Shown in pieces: positions 17,408 through 26,953 of a DNA stretch of 64,000 bases. The notes beneath the pieces were generated by a model. That model worked only from the letters and a program-made list of their open reading frames with translations, did not search any database and was not told the origin of the DNA. The stretch spans positions 40,754-104,753 of the forward strand of contig NZ_QUMK01000005.1 in the NCBI RefSeq assembly GCF_010907035.1, in the 5' to 3' direction. Both the position numbers and the translations under genes were made by a program. Source of the stretch: Rhodopseudomonas sp. BR0M22 (GTDB lineage: Bacteria; Pseudomonadota; Alphaproteobacteria; Rhizobiales; Xanthobacteraceae). Within the stretch, counting starts at the first letter, position 1. Each line of letters begins with the position of its first letter.

Positions 17408-18694
17408 TCAGATATGATCGCCGGGGGCTGGCATCCGCTCGGCGCGGCGGGCCATTCTGGCGTCGGCATCGGGTTCGGGGACAAGGTCTACGGTCTCGAC
17501 TGACCGGGTGCCGTAAGCGACATGGATGCCTTTGCCACGACGCTTTGCAGCGTACATGGCGATGTCGGCCGCACTCAACAGATCATCGGCGGTATCCCCG
17601 TCCTGCGGGAAACTGGCGCTGCCGATGCTGATTCCGATATCGAGGGGAGTTCCGAGGCCGATGTCGTAAGGTTCCGAGACGCTCGTGATGATGCGGCTGG
17701 CAATTTCGTCGGCTTCAGCAGGTGTGATCGTGGGAATCAGCATTACAAATTCGTCGCCGCCGACCCGGAAGATCACCTCTTCGCCACCAACGGCGTCGCG
17801 CAGCCGGTCGGCCACGGCAACCAAAGCGGCATCGCCAGCCGAATGGCCAAGCCTGTCATTGATCGTCTTGAAGCCATCGAGGTCGAGGCCGAACACCGTG
17901 AACGGCTGACGGTCGGTCCGCGATTCTGCCACGTTGCTGCTCAGCAATTGCGCGAGACGAGCGCGCTTCATGACGCGGTTGGGCAGGCCCGTGAGGGAAT
18001 CATAGGTCGCCAGCCGGAGATTCTGGCTCTCGGAGAGAACCAATTCGAGAAGGATCTGGTAGTTCTCCAGCAGGACCACCACCACCCCAATTCCGTAGAT
18101 CGGAAACAGGAAGGTCATGACGTTGATGTGCGGAATGGCCGAGCCGATCGTGGCCAGGGAGAACGGCAACACCAAAATGCCAATCTGGGTGATTCCGAAA
18201 TGTGGCGTGCCCGCGCTGCGCGAGGAGATCCCACCTGTCAGCCCGGCGATCACCATGCCGGCCAGCAAGGTCAATGTCGGATCGCCCGACAACACGCACA
18301 GGACGCAGCCGATCGAATAGGTCGTCGATCGGGTTAAATCGAGAATCATCGTCGCGGTCGCATTGCCCTTGCGACCCGATGCCGTCGCCCTTTGCAGGGC
18401 GACCACGGCGGCGAACCGGGCAACGCTCAGCGCGATTTCGGTGCCCAGCCAAGCATAGGCCCAGACTGCGCCTGAGAGATAAGCGGTGACGGCGACGGTC
18501 AGGATGGTTCCCACCATCGCGATCACAAGCGTCCGCAGTTTGGTCTGGCTCTGCAGGACCAGTTTTCTGACGATCGGCGCTGGCTGCGGCCGCGGGCCAC
18601 CGGTCAACCAGTCGGTCAAGCGCTCAGACAAACGCTGCCGCTTTGCTGCCGGAGCGGAATGCTGCTGGTCGCTGGTGGTGTTCGACAAGGTCAT
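17408..18694 (-). CDS. Membrane-bound GGDEF diguanylate cyclase
   Basis: 428 residues from the chosen start. The N-terminal half has about five to six hydrophobic segments (first near 'LVIAMVGTILTVAVTAYLSGAVWAYAWL'). The C-terminal half is a GGDEF domain opening 'ATYDSLTGLPNRVMKRARL' with an intact GGDEF active site in 'VIFRVGGDEFVML', so it should make cyclic-di-GMP from GTP. The RxxD inhibitory site expected five residues before GGDEF is absent (GGEE instead). There is no EAL domain. The start is uncertain: ATG 18694 is followed by a polar cytoplasmic stretch; ATG 18760 is an alternative. Confidence 0.85.
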   Translation of the reverse strand: MTLSNTTSDQQHSAPAAKRQRLSERLTDWLTGGPRPQPAPIVRKLVLQSQTKLRTLVIAMVGTILTVAVTAYLSGAVWAYAWLGTEIALSVARFAAVVALQRATASGRKGNATATMILDLTRSTTYSIGCVLCVLSGDPTLTLLAGMVIAGLTGGISSRSAGTPHFGITQIGILVLPFSLATIGSAIPHINVMTFLFPIYGIGVVVVLLENYQILLELVLSESQNLRLATYDSLTGLPNRVMKRARLAQLLSSNVAESRTDRQPFTVFGLDLDGFKTINDRLGHSAGDAALVAVADRLRDAVGGEEVIFRVGGDEFVMLIPTITPAEADEIASRIITSVSEPYDIGLGTPLDIGISIGSASFPQDGDTADDLLSAADIAMYAAKRRGKGIHVAYGTRSVETVDLVPEPDADARMARRAERMPAPGDHI

Positions 18695-18960
18695 CAGGAC
18701 GCCAATTGACGGATGTCCTGCACTAGCGCGTGCGAAGGTTGAATCCGTTTTAAGACCCATTCGCGATCGCCGGTCAGGGTGAATTTTCTCTGGCAGGCGG
18801 GCGGCTGACCGCCTGTCGGCGGCCGGCCAATTGTGCTTGCTGCCGCACGCATGGCCCACCGCCCAGCTTTGCCGGCCGCGGTTTCCGGCTTCCGTCCAGC
18901 TTGACATTGTCGGGCTGGGCGGTGTCTTTCGGCGCACTTTGATGACATTCAGGGGCGCAG

Positions 18961-19920
18961 ATGAACGCAGCATTTACCTTTCCGGGGCAGGGCTCGCAGG
19001 CTGTTGGCATGGGCAAGGCTCTGGCCGAAGCCTTCCCGGCGGCGCGCGCGGTGTTCGACGAGGTCGACGCTGCACTCGGCGAAAAGCTGACGTCGATCAT
19101 CTGGGAAGGTCCGGCGGAAACGCTGCAGCTCACCGAGAATGCGCAGCCGGCGTTGATGGCGGTGTCCATTGCTGCACTTCGAGTGCTCGAGGCCGAAGCC
19201 GGCGTATCGGTCGCGCGTGACGCCGCCTTCGTCGCCGGCCATTCACTCGGGGAATATTCCGCGCTGGCCGCCGCCGGGAGCTTGAGCGTCAGCGATACCG
19301 CGCGGCTGCTGCGGATCCGCGGTCAGGCGATGCAAAAGGCGGTGCCGGTCGGCGTTGGCGCCATGGCGGCGCTGCTCGGGCTCGACTACGACACGGCGGT
19401 CGCGGTAGCGGCCGAAGCCGCGCAGGGTCAGGTCTGCCAGGCCGCGAATGATAATGGCGGCGGTCAGGTCGTCGTCTCCGGTCATAAGGACGCCGTGGAG
19501 CGCGCGGTCGAAATCGCCAAAGGCAAAGGCGCCAAGCGCGCGATGCTGCTGCCGGTGTCCGCTCCCTTCCATTGTTCACTGATGCAGCCGGCCGCCGAGG
19601 CGATGGCCGAAGCGCTGGCGGGCGTCACCATCAACGCGCCGGCGGCACCGCTGGTCGCCAACGTTCTGGCGTCGCCGATCACCGATCCGGACGAGATCCG
19701 CCGCCGGCTGGTCGAGCAGGTCACCGGCACCGTGCGTTGGCGCGAGTCGGTCGCCTTCATGGCGTCGCAGGGGGTCACCCGCTTCCTGGAGATCGGCGCC
19801 GGCAAGGTGCTGAGCGGCCTGGTCAAGCGCATCGCCGACGGTGCGACTGGTATTTCCGTAGGTGGCCCCAACGACATCGCGTCTGCGAAAGACGCGTTGG
19901 CGGCGGGCCGGTCGGCTTAA
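18961..19920 (+). CDS. fabD: Malonyl-CoA:ACP transacylase
   Basis: 319 residues. It loads malonyl units from CoA onto acyl carrier protein for fatty-acid synthesis. The signature 'FPGQGSQAVGMG' is at 7-18, the catalytic Ser is S95 in GHSLGEYSA, and the second catalytic residue is the His in 'VSAPFHCSLM' near 200-206. It starts the rightward fabD-fabG-acpP-fabF series; fabG begins 19 bases later. Confidence 0.96.
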   Translation: MNAAFTFPGQGSQAVGMGKALAEAFPAARAVFDEVDAALGEKLTSIIWEGPAETLQLTENAQPALMAVSIAALRVLEAEAGVSVARDAAFVAGHSLGEYSALAAAGSLSVSDTARLLRIRGQAMQKAVPVGVGAMAALLGLDYDTAVAVAAEAAQGQVCQAANDNGGGQVVVSGHKDAVERAVEIAKGKGAKRAMLLPVSAPFHCSLMQPAAEAMAEALAGVTINAPAAPLVANVLASPITDPDEIRRRLVEQVTGTVRWRESVAFMASQGVTRFLEIGAGKVLSGLVKRIADGATGISVGGPNDIASAKDALAAGRSA

Positions 19921-19939
19921 GCCGGCACAAGGAGGCAAG

Positions 19940-20677
19940 ATGTTCGATCTGACAGGCAGAACCGCGCTGGTCACTGGCGCAACCGGTGGTATCGGCGGCG
20001 CGATCGCTCAGGCGCTGCACGGCCAGGGCGCGACCGTCGGCATTTCCGGTACGCGCCGGGAGGCGCTCGATACGCTGGCTGCCAAGCTCGGCGAGCGCGT
20101 GCATGTGCTGCCGTGCAATCTGTCGGATGCGGCCGACGTTGAGGCACTGGTCCCGGCTGCCGCCGAGGCGATGGGCGGGCTCGATATCCTCGTATGTAAC
20201 GCAGGTATCACCCGCGATAATCTGTTTGTGCAGCTGCGGGACGAGGACTGGGACGAGGTGATCCAGGTAAACCTCACCGCCACCTTCCGGCTGACACGCG
20301 CCGCCACCAAGCTGATGATGCGCAAGAAGTTCGGTCGCATCATTGCGATCACTTCGGTGGTCGGTGTTACCGGCAATCCGGGGCAGGGCAACTACACGGC
20401 GTCGAAGGCCGGCTTGATCGGCATGATCAAGACGCTCGGCGCCGAATATGCCAAACGTAACGTCACGGCGAACTGCATCGCGCCGGGCTTCATCGCCACG
20501 CCGATGACCGACGTTCTCAACGACAAACAGCGCGAAGCGATTCTGGGCAAAGTCCCGGCCGGGCGGCTCGGTACGCCCGAGGACATCGCCGCTGCGGCGG
20601 TTTATCTCAGTTCGAACGAGGCCGCCTACGTCACCGGACAGACCATTCACGTCAACGGCGGGATGGCGATGATCTGA
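19940..20677 (+). CDS. fabG: 3-oxoacyl-ACP reductase
   Basis: 245-residue NADPH-dependent SDR reducing 3-ketoacyl-ACP. Cofactor motif TGATGGIGGA near 12-21, NAGITRD near 86-92, and catalytic Ser-Tyr-Lys ('ITSVVGVTG', 'NYTASKAGLIG') near 137-155. The C-terminus 'VTGQTIHVNGGMAMI' is typical of FabG. The start at 19940 is set by a strong GGAGG site five bases before the ATG; the upstream in-frame extension overlaps fabD and is rejected. Confidence 0.96.
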   Translation: MFDLTGRTALVTGATGGIGGAIAQALHGQGATVGISGTRREALDTLAAKLGERVHVLPCNLSDAADVEALVPAAAEAMGGLDILVCNAGITRDNLFVQLRDEDWDEVIQVNLTATFRLTRAATKLMMRKKFGRIIAITSVVGVTGNPGQGNYTASKAGLIGMIKTLGAEYAKRNVTANCIAPGFIATPMTDVLNDKQREAILGKVPAGRLGTPEDIAAAAVYLSSNEAAYVTGQTIHVNGGMAMI

Positions 20678-20980
20678 GGCGATCTGCGAGGCTGTGGCGG
20701 CGTGTGCGATCCTGCTCCCGCCGCCCCGGCCTTGTGGTCAATGCATCGGAAGTATGATAACCGAAGCACCGGCGGACAGGCAAAAGAAGGCCATTGCAGG
20801 ATGTCCAAACCCTGTATATTGCCGATGGGGAGCCTGACGCCTAGTGGTCGGCTTCGACCCGGGGACGGGGGCAAAATCAACACACTTCGCGATGCGACGG
20901 GAACTTAGCGAGTTGACGCACCACGATGGCTCGTATCGTCTGTCGGTCGGGTCGAAACGGAACAGCACGGGGTTAAATAG
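20678..20980. other. Intergenic leader upstream of acpP
   Basis: 303 bases between fabG and acpP without a credible gene. It probably carries the acpP promoter, since acyl carrier protein is usually made in large excess over the other Fab enzymes. Two weak candidates are seen: TTGCAG-N15-TATATT (20794-20820) and TTGACG-N15-TATCGT (20912-20938). Confidence 0.45.
20912..20938 (+). promoter_or_regulatory. Possible acpP promoter
   Basis: TTGACG, a 15-base spacer and TATCGT, placing a transcript start about 35 bases before the acpP ATG. The spacer is short, so this is tentative; the TTGCAG/TATATT pair at 20794-20820 is an alternative. Confidence 0.3.
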
Positions 20981-21220
20981 ATGAGTGAGATTGGCGAGCG
21001 GGTTAAGAAGATCGTGGTCGAGCACCTTGGTGTCGAGCCCGAGAAAGTGGTCGAGAGCGCCAGCTTCATCGACGATCTCGGCGCGGACAGCCTCGATACC
21101 GTCGAACTCGTGATGGCCTTCGAAGAAGAGTTCGGCTGCGAAATTCCGGACGATGCCGCCGAGACGATTCTCACCGTCGGCGACGCCACCAAGTTTCTCG
21201 AGAAGAACGCCAAGAGCTGA
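20981..21220 (+). CDS. acpP: Acyl carrier protein
   Basis: 79 residues, strongly acidic. The phosphopantetheine attachment Ser lies in '[19 protein letters not shown]' at about residue 37. It carries growing acyl chains between Fab enzymes. A strong terminator follows and a long leader precedes, so it can be expressed apart from its neighbours. Confidence 0.97.
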   Translation: MSEIGERVKKIVVEHLGVEPEKVVESASFIDDLGADSLDTVELVMAFEEEFGCEIPDDAAETILTVGDATKFLEKNAKS

Positions 21221-21239
21221 CGCTCCGCGTGATGCAACG

Positions 21240-21285
21240 GAAGCCGGACGGGCCGCATGACCGCGGTCCACCGGCTTCTTGTTTT
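21240..21285 (+). terminator. Intrinsic terminator between acpP and fabF
   Basis: Long hairpin: outer stem GAAGCCGG (21240-21247) with CCGGCTTC (21271-21278), an inner GC stem, and then TTGTTTT. It lies 20 bases after acpP and 32 before fabF, so fabF transcription is partly or wholly separate from acpP. Confidence 0.75.
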
Positions 21286-21316
21286 GCGTCGCGCATCTAA
21301 TTCCGGAGTAGTGGAG

Positions 21317-22582
21317 ATGAGACGGGTTGTCGTCACGGGCCTTGGCATGGTGTCGCCGCTGGGCTGCGGCGTCGAGCCAACCTGGAGTCGCGTGCTGGCC
21401 GGCGAGAGCGGCGCGCGCAAGATCGACACGTTCGACGTCTCCGACATCGCCAGCCAGATCGCCTGCGTTATTCCGCGCGGCGACGGCACCAACGGCACTT
21501 TCAATCCCGACCAGTGGATGGAGCCGAAAGACCAGCGCAAGGTCGACGACTTCATCGTCTACGCGATGGCGGCTGCTCGCCAGGCGCTCGACGATGCCGG
21601 CTGGCATCCGTCGACCGAGGAAGAGCGCTGCGCGTCCGGCGTACTGATCGGTTCCGGCATCGGCGGCCTGCAGGGTATCGCCGAGACTGCGCTGCTGCTC
21701 GAGCAACGCGGACCGCGCCGGATTTCTCCGTTCTTCATTCCCGGTCGCCTGATCAACCTCGCATCCGGCTACGTTTCGATCGAGTTCGGCCTCAAGGGTC
21801 CGAACCATTCGGTTGTCACCGCGTGCTCGACCGGCGCGCATGCGATCGGCGATGCGTCGCGGTTGATCGCACTCGGCGATGCCGATGTGATGGTCGCCGG
21901 TGGCACCGAATCCCCGATCAGCCGTCTGGCGATGGCCGGGTTCGCGGCGGCGCGCGCGCTGTCGACCGGCTTCAACGACACGCCGACCAAGGCTTCGCGA
22001 CCTTACGACAAGGATCGCGACGGCTTCGTGATGGGCGAGGGGGCCGGCGTCGTCGTTCTCGAAGAGTACGAGCACGCCAAGGCGCGCGGCGCCAAGATCT
22101 ATGCCGAAGTGATCGGCTACGGCCTGTCGGGCGATGCCTATCACATCACCGCGCCGAGCTCGGATGGCGACGGCGCGTTCCGTTGCATGAGCGCCGCGAT
22201 CAAGCGCGGCGGCATCGCTGTGTCGGACATCGACTACATCAACGCGCACGGCACCTCGACGCCGCTCGGCGACGAGATCGAACTCGGCGCGGCTCAGCGC
22301 CTGCTCGGCAATGCTGCATCGCGGGTGTCGATGTCTTCCACCAAATCCTCGGTCGGCCATCTGCTCGGTGCGGCCGGCGCCGTCGAGGCGATCTTCAGCG
22401 TGCTTGCGATTCGCGACAACGTCGCGCCGCCGACGATCAATCTCGATAACCCGTCGGTCGAGACCGCGATCGATCTGGTGCCTTGGAAACCTCGGCCCCG
22501 CGAGATCAACGTTGCGTTGTCGAACTCTTTCGGGTTCGGTGGCACCAACGCGTCGTTGCTGTTGCAGCGCGTGCCGAACTAG
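21317..22582 (+). CDS. fabF: 3-oxoacyl-ACP synthase II
   Basis: 421-residue condensing enzyme of fatty-acid elongation. Catalytic Cys is C170 in 'VVTACSTGAHAIG'; the two His lie in 'NAHGTSTPLGD' and 'SSVGHLLGAAGA'. The C-terminal 'NSFGFGGTNASLL' is standard. The start at 21317 is preceded by GGAGTAGTGGAG and begins with the usual 'MRRVVVTGLGMVSPLG'. Confidence 0.96.
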   Translation: MRRVVVTGLGMVSPLGCGVEPTWSRVLAGESGARKIDTFDVSDIASQIACVIPRGDGTNGTFNPDQWMEPKDQRKVDDFIVYAMAAARQALDDAGWHPSTEEERCASGVLIGSGIGGLQGIAETALLLEQRGPRRISPFFIPGRLINLASGYVSIEFGLKGPNHSVVTACSTGAHAIGDASRLIALGDADVMVAGGTESPISRLAMAGFAAARALSTGFNDTPTKASRPYDKDRDGFVMGEGAGVVVLEEYEHAKARGAKIYAEVIGYGLSGDAYHITAPSSDGDGAFRCMSAAIKRGGIAVSDIDYINAHGTSTPLGDEIELGAAQRLLGNAASRVSMSSTKSSVGHLLGAAGAVEAIFSVLAIRDNVAPPTINLDNPSVETAIDLVPWKPRPREINVALSNSFGFGGTNASLLLQRVPN

Positions 22583-22788
22583 ACGCGGCGCGCCTCGTCA
22601 TCCACCGTTTCGCCGCAATCGCTGCTAAACGCTACTGTGGTCCGCCAGTTTCGGAGTATGATCGGTTGCTGCCCTCATCGGGCTGGATAGACTCCAGACC
22701 GGACATTGCATCGACGTCGTGATCCCGAATGTCGCCGGCGCAGATTGCGCGGGCCCCAATCCGAGCCGACAGGATTCAGGTTGCACCG

Positions 22789-24036
22789 ATGAGTGACAGG
22801 CCGCCGATTTCACCGAGAAGCCCACGCGCGGCACTTGAACCGGAGCAGCTTCCGCCTCCGCCGAAGCGGTCGGACCACGCCCGCAATCCGCTTGTGATCG
22901 TCGGCAATGCGATCATTACGTTCATCGTGGTGGTGATGATCGGTGCCGGCGGCTTGTACGTCTACGGCAAGAACAAGCTCGAAGCGCCGGGTCCGCTTGC
23001 CCAGGACAAGACGGTCAACATTCCGCAGCGCGCTGGTCTCGACGACATCGCCCAGATTCTGAAACGCGAAGGCGTGATCGAGGACGGCTGGCTGGTTTTC
23101 GCCGGCGGTGTGATGGCGCTCAGGGCGCGCACCGAGCTCAAGCCCGGCGAGTATCTGTTTCAGAAGAACGCCAGCCTCCGCGATGTGATCGGCACCATCG
23201 TCGAGGGCAAAGTGGTGCAGCATGCGATCACGATTCCGGAAGGGCTGACCTCGGAACAGATCGTCGAGCGGCTCTCCGACAACCCGATCCTGACCGGAAG
23301 TATTCGCGAAATTCCGCGTGAAGGAACATTGCTGCCCGAGACCTACAAGTTTCCACGAGGCACCCCCCGCGAGCAGGTGTTGCATCGTCTGCAGAGCGCG
23401 CAGAAGCGTGTCCTCGCTGAGATCTGGGAGCGCCGCAATCCCGACTTGCCGATCAAGACTCCGGAGCAATTAGTCACCTTGGCTTCGCTGGTGGAGAAGG
23501 AGACAGGCAAGCCGGAAGAGCGGACTCGCGTCGCGGCCGTGTTCGTCAATCGCCTGCAGAAGAAGATGCGACTGCAGTCCGATCCGACCATCATCTACGG
23601 TCTGGTCGGGGGCAAGGGCACGCTCGGTCGCCCGATCAAGCGCAGCGAGATCACTCAGCCGTCGCCTTACAACACCTATGTGATCGACGGTCTGCCTCCT
23701 GGGCCGATCGCTAACCCCGGACGGGCCTCGCTGGAGGCTGCGGCCAATCCGGCGCGCACCCGCGATCTGTATTTCGTCGCCGATGGCAGCGGCGGCCACG
23801 CGTTCAGCGACAACTACGAGCTGCACCAGAAGAACGTCGCCAAGCTGCGCGCGCAAGAGAAGCAGACTCAGAACGATGCTGTCGAGCCTGCAGACGACGC
23901 GACATCGAGTTCTGTCGCGCCGGCAGCCGAAAGCGAATCCGGTGCCGCCGCAGCGCCCGCTGGCGCCCCGAAGGCGAAGGCTGGCTCGCAGAAGCGTCGT
24001 CCGCGCCATGCGGCGCCCGAGGCGACGACCGAGTAG
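22789..24036 (+). CDS. mltG: Endolytic peptidoglycan transglycosylase
   Basis: 415 residues, YceG-like. A proline-rich cytoplasmic N-terminus is followed by one membrane segment ('VGNAIITFIVVVMIGAGGLYVYG', about 38-60), a LysM-like region, and the catalytic domain with Glu in 'LASLVEKETGKPEER' and the family's 'RLQSDPTIIYGLVGG' and 'SPYNTYVIDGLPPGPIANPG'. It cuts nascent glycan strands and sets their length. The Ala/Pro/Lys tail of about 60 residues is low complexity. ATG 22729 is an in-frame alternative; 22789 gives the remembered start of relatives. Confidence 0.92.
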   Translation: MSDRPPISPRSPRAALEPEQLPPPPKRSDHARNPLVIVGNAIITFIVVVMIGAGGLYVYGKNKLEAPGPLAQDKTVNIPQRAGLDDIAQILKREGVIEDGWLVFAGGVMALRARTELKPGEYLFQKNASLRDVIGTIVEGKVVQHAITIPEGLTSEQIVERLSDNPILTGSIREIPREGTLLPETYKFPRGTPREQVLHRLQSAQKRVLAEIWERRNPDLPIKTPEQLVTLASLVEKETGKPEERTRVAAVFVNRLQKKMRLQSDPTIIYGLVGGKGTLGRPIKRSEITQPSPYNTYVIDGLPPGPIANPGRASLEAAANPARTRDLYFVADGSGGHAFSDNYELHQKNVAKLRAQEKQTQNDAVEPADDATSSSVAPAAESESGAAAAPAGAPKAKAGSQKRRPRHAAPEATTE

Positions 24037-24137
24037 TTTACACGCGGACGAAGGTTCACATTGCGGCGGCGTTTGCGCTAAGTTCCGCGAACCTTTACGA
24101 GGCGATTCTCAAGCCCAAATCCGGAGACAGTGACGCC

Positions 24138-25025
24138 ATGTCGTTATCGAGCATGACCGGGTTTGCACGCAGCCACGGCTCCAGCGGCCCCTACGTGTTC
24201 GAGTGGGAATTGAAGTCTGTGAACGCCAAGGGCTTCGATTTTCGGATGCGGCTGCCGACCGGGTGGGACGACATCGAGCCAACGGTACGCAAGCGCGCAG
24301 CGGAAGTGTTAGTTCGTGGAACGGTGTACGCCAATCTGACCGTGAAGCGGGCCAACGCGGCATCGACCATTCAGATCAATCAAGACGTGCTGGCTTCGGT
24401 TCTGAAAGTTGCGAGTGAGATCGCCGGCAAGGTCGACGCGGTGGCACCCAGCATCGACGGTTTGCTGGGCATCAAGGGTGTCATCGAAGTGGTCGAACCG
24501 GAGGCTGACGAGGCCGAGGACAAGGCCGCACGCGCTGCTGTCGAGGCCGCCTTCGCCGAAGCGCTGAACAGCCTCGTCGAGATGCGGAAGCGCGAAGGCG
24601 ACAGCCTCGGGACGATCCTGGCTCAGCGTCTGCAAGAGCTCGAAGCCCTCGCCAAGCAGGCCGAGGCCGCGCCGGGGCGCAAGCCGGAAGCGATCAAGGC
24701 GAGGCTCGCCGAGCAGATCGCGGCACTGCTCGACACCTCGGATCGCTTCGACGCGGATCGGCTGCATCAGGAAGCGATCATGATGGCGACCAAGGCGGAC
24801 ATCCGCGAAGAACTCGACCGCATCGCCTCCCATATCGCGCAAAGCCGGGAGATTCTGGCCAAGGGCGGCGCCGTCGGCCGTCGGCTCGATTTTCTCGCGC
24901 AGGAGTTCAACCGGGAGGTCAACACCTGTTGCTCCAAGTCGATTGATCTGGAGCTCACCAACGCGGGATTGGCGATGAAGAACGTTGTCGAGCAGTTCCG
25001 CGAACAGGTTCAGAATCTGGAGTGA
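24138..25025 (+). CDS. yicC: YicC/YloC family endoribonuclease
   Basis: 295 residues with the YicC N-terminal domain ('SSMTGFARSHGSSGPYVFEWELKSVNAKGFDFRMRLP') and a C-terminal DUF1732 domain ending 'EVNTCCSKSIDLELTNAGLAMKNVVEQFREQVQNLE'. Members are Mn-dependent endoribonucleases reported to affect small-RNA and mRNA turnover. Its stop overlaps the region of the gmk start by design of a tight operon (three bases between), and yicC-gmk pairing is common. Confidence 0.93.
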   Translation: MSLSSMTGFARSHGSSGPYVFEWELKSVNAKGFDFRMRLPTGWDDIEPTVRKRAAEVLVRGTVYANLTVKRANAASTIQINQDVLASVLKVASEIAGKVDAVAPSIDGLLGIKGVIEVVEPEADEAEDKAARAAVEAAFAEALNSLVEMRKREGDSLGTILAQRLQELEALAKQAEAAPGRKPEAIKARLAEQIAALLDTSDRFDADRLHQEAIMMATKADIREELDRIASHIAQSREILAKGGAVGRRLDFLAQEFNREVNTCCSKSIDLELTNAGLAMKNVVEQFREQVQNLE

Positions 25026-25027
25026 CC

Positions 25028-25690
25028 ATGAGCGACGGAGCGGCAGTCGGGCACAATGGTGTCGAGCGGCGGGGCGTGATGTTCGTCCTGTCGTCGCCAT
25101 CGGGCGCCGGCAAGACGACACTGTCGCGGATGCTGGTGAAAGAAGCGGCCGGCCTGCAGATGTCGGTCTCCGCAACCACTAGGCCGATGCGCCCGGGCGA
25201 GGTGGATGGGCGCGATTACTTCTTCGTGGATCGTCCGAAGTTCGACGCGATGGTCGCCGCGGGAGAGTTTCTCGAATGGGCAAACGTCTTCGACAATTGT
25301 TACGGCACGCCGCGCGCGCCGGTCGAGGCGGCGCTCGCCGCGGGACGTGACGTTCTGTTCGACATCGATTGGCAGGGCACCCAGCAATTGCGCAGCCATG
25401 CACCCAACGACGTCGTCAGCGTGTTCGTGCTGCCGCCCTCGGTGCAGGCGCTCGAGCATCGCCTGCACACGCGCGCGCAGGACAGCCACGAGGTCATCCA
25501 GGGCCGGATGAAGAAGGCCGGCGACGAGATGAGCCACTACGACGCTTACGACTACATCGTCGTCAACGACAATGTCGGTATCGCATTCGAGTCGGTGAAG
25601 GCGATCCTGCGTGCCGAGCAGCTCAAGCGCGAGCGTCAGATCGGCATCGACGCATTCGTTCGAGATATGCGTCAGCAGCTCGAGGGCTGA
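25028..25690 (+). CDS. gmk: Guanylate kinase
   Basis: 220 residues. It converts GMP to GDP with ATP. P-loop 'SSPSGAGKTTL' at about 23-33; the GMP-binding region 'SATTRPMRPGEVDGRDYFFV' follows. The ATG at 25028 is preferred over a GTG overlapping the yicC stop because GGAG lies seven bases before it. Confidence 0.96.
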   Translation: MSDGAAVGHNGVERRGVMFVLSSPSGAGKTTLSRMLVKEAAGLQMSVSATTRPMRPGEVDGRDYFFVDRPKFDAMVAAGEFLEWANVFDNCYGTPRAPVEAALAAGRDVLFDIDWQGTQQLRSHAPNDVVSVFVLPPSVQALEHRLHTRAQDSHEVIQGRMKKAGDEMSHYDAYDYIVVNDNVGIAFESVKAILRAEQLKRERQIGIDAFVRDMRQQLEG

Positions 25691-25693
25691 CGC

Positions 25694-26845
25694 TCAGGCC
25701 GCGGAGCGCTTCTGCGCCAGCGCCAACAATTGCTCGATTTCGTCGGCCGCCGGTGCCGGTTCACGGGCTGTCTCGCTGTCGCGGGTTTTCTCGCCGACGC
25801 GGTTCGCCTGAGGCTCGCCGCGCGCCGGCTGACGCGCAGGTACATCGTCCGTGCGAATGCTGTCGTTGGCGACGTGGCGCTCGCGGGCCACTTTGATCCA
25901 GGCCGGCGGATCGTTCTCTTCCTGCCACGTTGCATTCTGGCGTTGCTGAGGATTCACCGTCGCCGCGGCAGCCGACGCATCGAGATCGATCGGGCTCGAT
26001 CTAAAATCGTCAGCGTACATGTCGGCGACGGCCTGTTCGGTGCGGCCAGCCCAAAGATCCGGGCGCTCGGTGGGATCGCGGCGGACGATCGGCTCGGAGC
26101 GGCCGAATTTGACCAGCGCCGCGACGATGCCGCCAGCGACGGCCAGAGCCGCCAGAAGTGCGCCGATCAGCGTCGCGATCGTGCTTGCACTCATCGATGT
26201 GGCGGACGAGGCGGCCGGCGTCGATTTGGCTGCGACCTTTGCGGCTTTCCGCAGCTTGTCGGCGGTCTCGGCGGAGGCCGGCGCAGCCGTGGCGGTCGTT
26301 GGGTCAGACCATCGCTCGTTCATCGTCGGCGTCGGGGGCACTGGTGCGCCCTGCGCAGAGGGCGCTGCGACCTGCTGTGTGGCTTCCGCAGGCGTCGACA
26401 TGGCCGGATCGGGGAATGGCGAACTGGCTGCGGCGGGGGCCGGATCGCGTCGTTGCGACGGTGCAGCATATTCCGCGCGGGCGTCCGCGACTGAGGAGCG
26501 CAGCGTGCTGGGGGCCGATTGCGAGGATTCGGCCGTCGTCGTCGGCTTGGATGGGGAAGGAGTGACCGCGACTTCCGATGCGGGGGCGTCGCTGCTGCCC
26601 GCCGGGCTGGTGTCGGATGGAGCGGACGCTATCGGCGCGGCGTCCACCTTTCGCAAGTACCAGCACTTGCGGTTGGCGCTGTGATCGAGCCGGTAAAACC
26701 AATGACTGCCGGCCGGTGTCGGTGCGTTTGGGGCCGCGAGGCAGGTGTCCGCATGGGCCGGGCTCGGCACCGTTGCAGCAACCGCAAAGCTCGCGATGGC
26801 ACCCGCGCCTGCAACGAACAGCAACTTCGCGGATCGGTTGTGCAT
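25694..26845 (-). CDS. Secreted or membrane-anchored protein of unknown function
   Basis: 383 residues. A signal peptide (about 1-31, ending 'PSPAHADTC') is followed by a short motif 'GSHWFYRLDHSANRKCWYLRK' that recurs in Bradyrhizobiaceae secreted proteins, a long Ser/Ala/Pro/Thr-rich linker, one membrane segment ('TIATLIGALLAALAVAGGIVAALVKFG', about 225-250) and a charged C-terminal tail of about 120 residues. This suggests a protein with an exported N-terminal part and a cytoplasmic C-terminus. The start at 26845 has a GGGGAAAG site. No function is assigned. Confidence 0.75.
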   Translation of the reverse strand: MHNRSAKLLFVAGAGAIASFAVAATVPSPAHADTCLAAPNAPTPAGSHWFYRLDHSANRKCWYLRKVDAAPIASAPSDTSPAGSSDAPASEVAVTPSPSKPTTTAESSQSAPSTLRSSVADARAEYAAPSQRRDPAPAAASSPFPDPAMSTPAEATQQVAAPSAQGAPVPPTPTMNERWSDPTTATAAPASAETADKLRKAAKVAAKSTPAASSATSMSASTIATLIGALLAALAVAGGIVAALVKFGRSEPIVRRDPTERPDLWAGRTEQAVADMYADDFRSSPIDLDASAAAATVNPQQRQNATWQEENDPPAWIKVARERHVANDSIRTDDVPARQPARGEPQANRVGEKTRDSETAREPAPAADEIEQLLALAQKRSAA

Positions 26846-26953
26846 GGCTTTCCCCAATTCGACACGGACAACGAAGGTCTATTTGTCCTTGTTTTCCGCG
26901 AGAAATGGGGTCGCAATATGCCGACAATCCGGTGAGGGTGAGACAATTCGGAG

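Noticed and set aside
20738..22360. Long leftward open frame opposite acpP and fabF
   Set aside because: Shadow of well-identified genes; composition is typical of antisense frames (Arg, His, Gly-rich).
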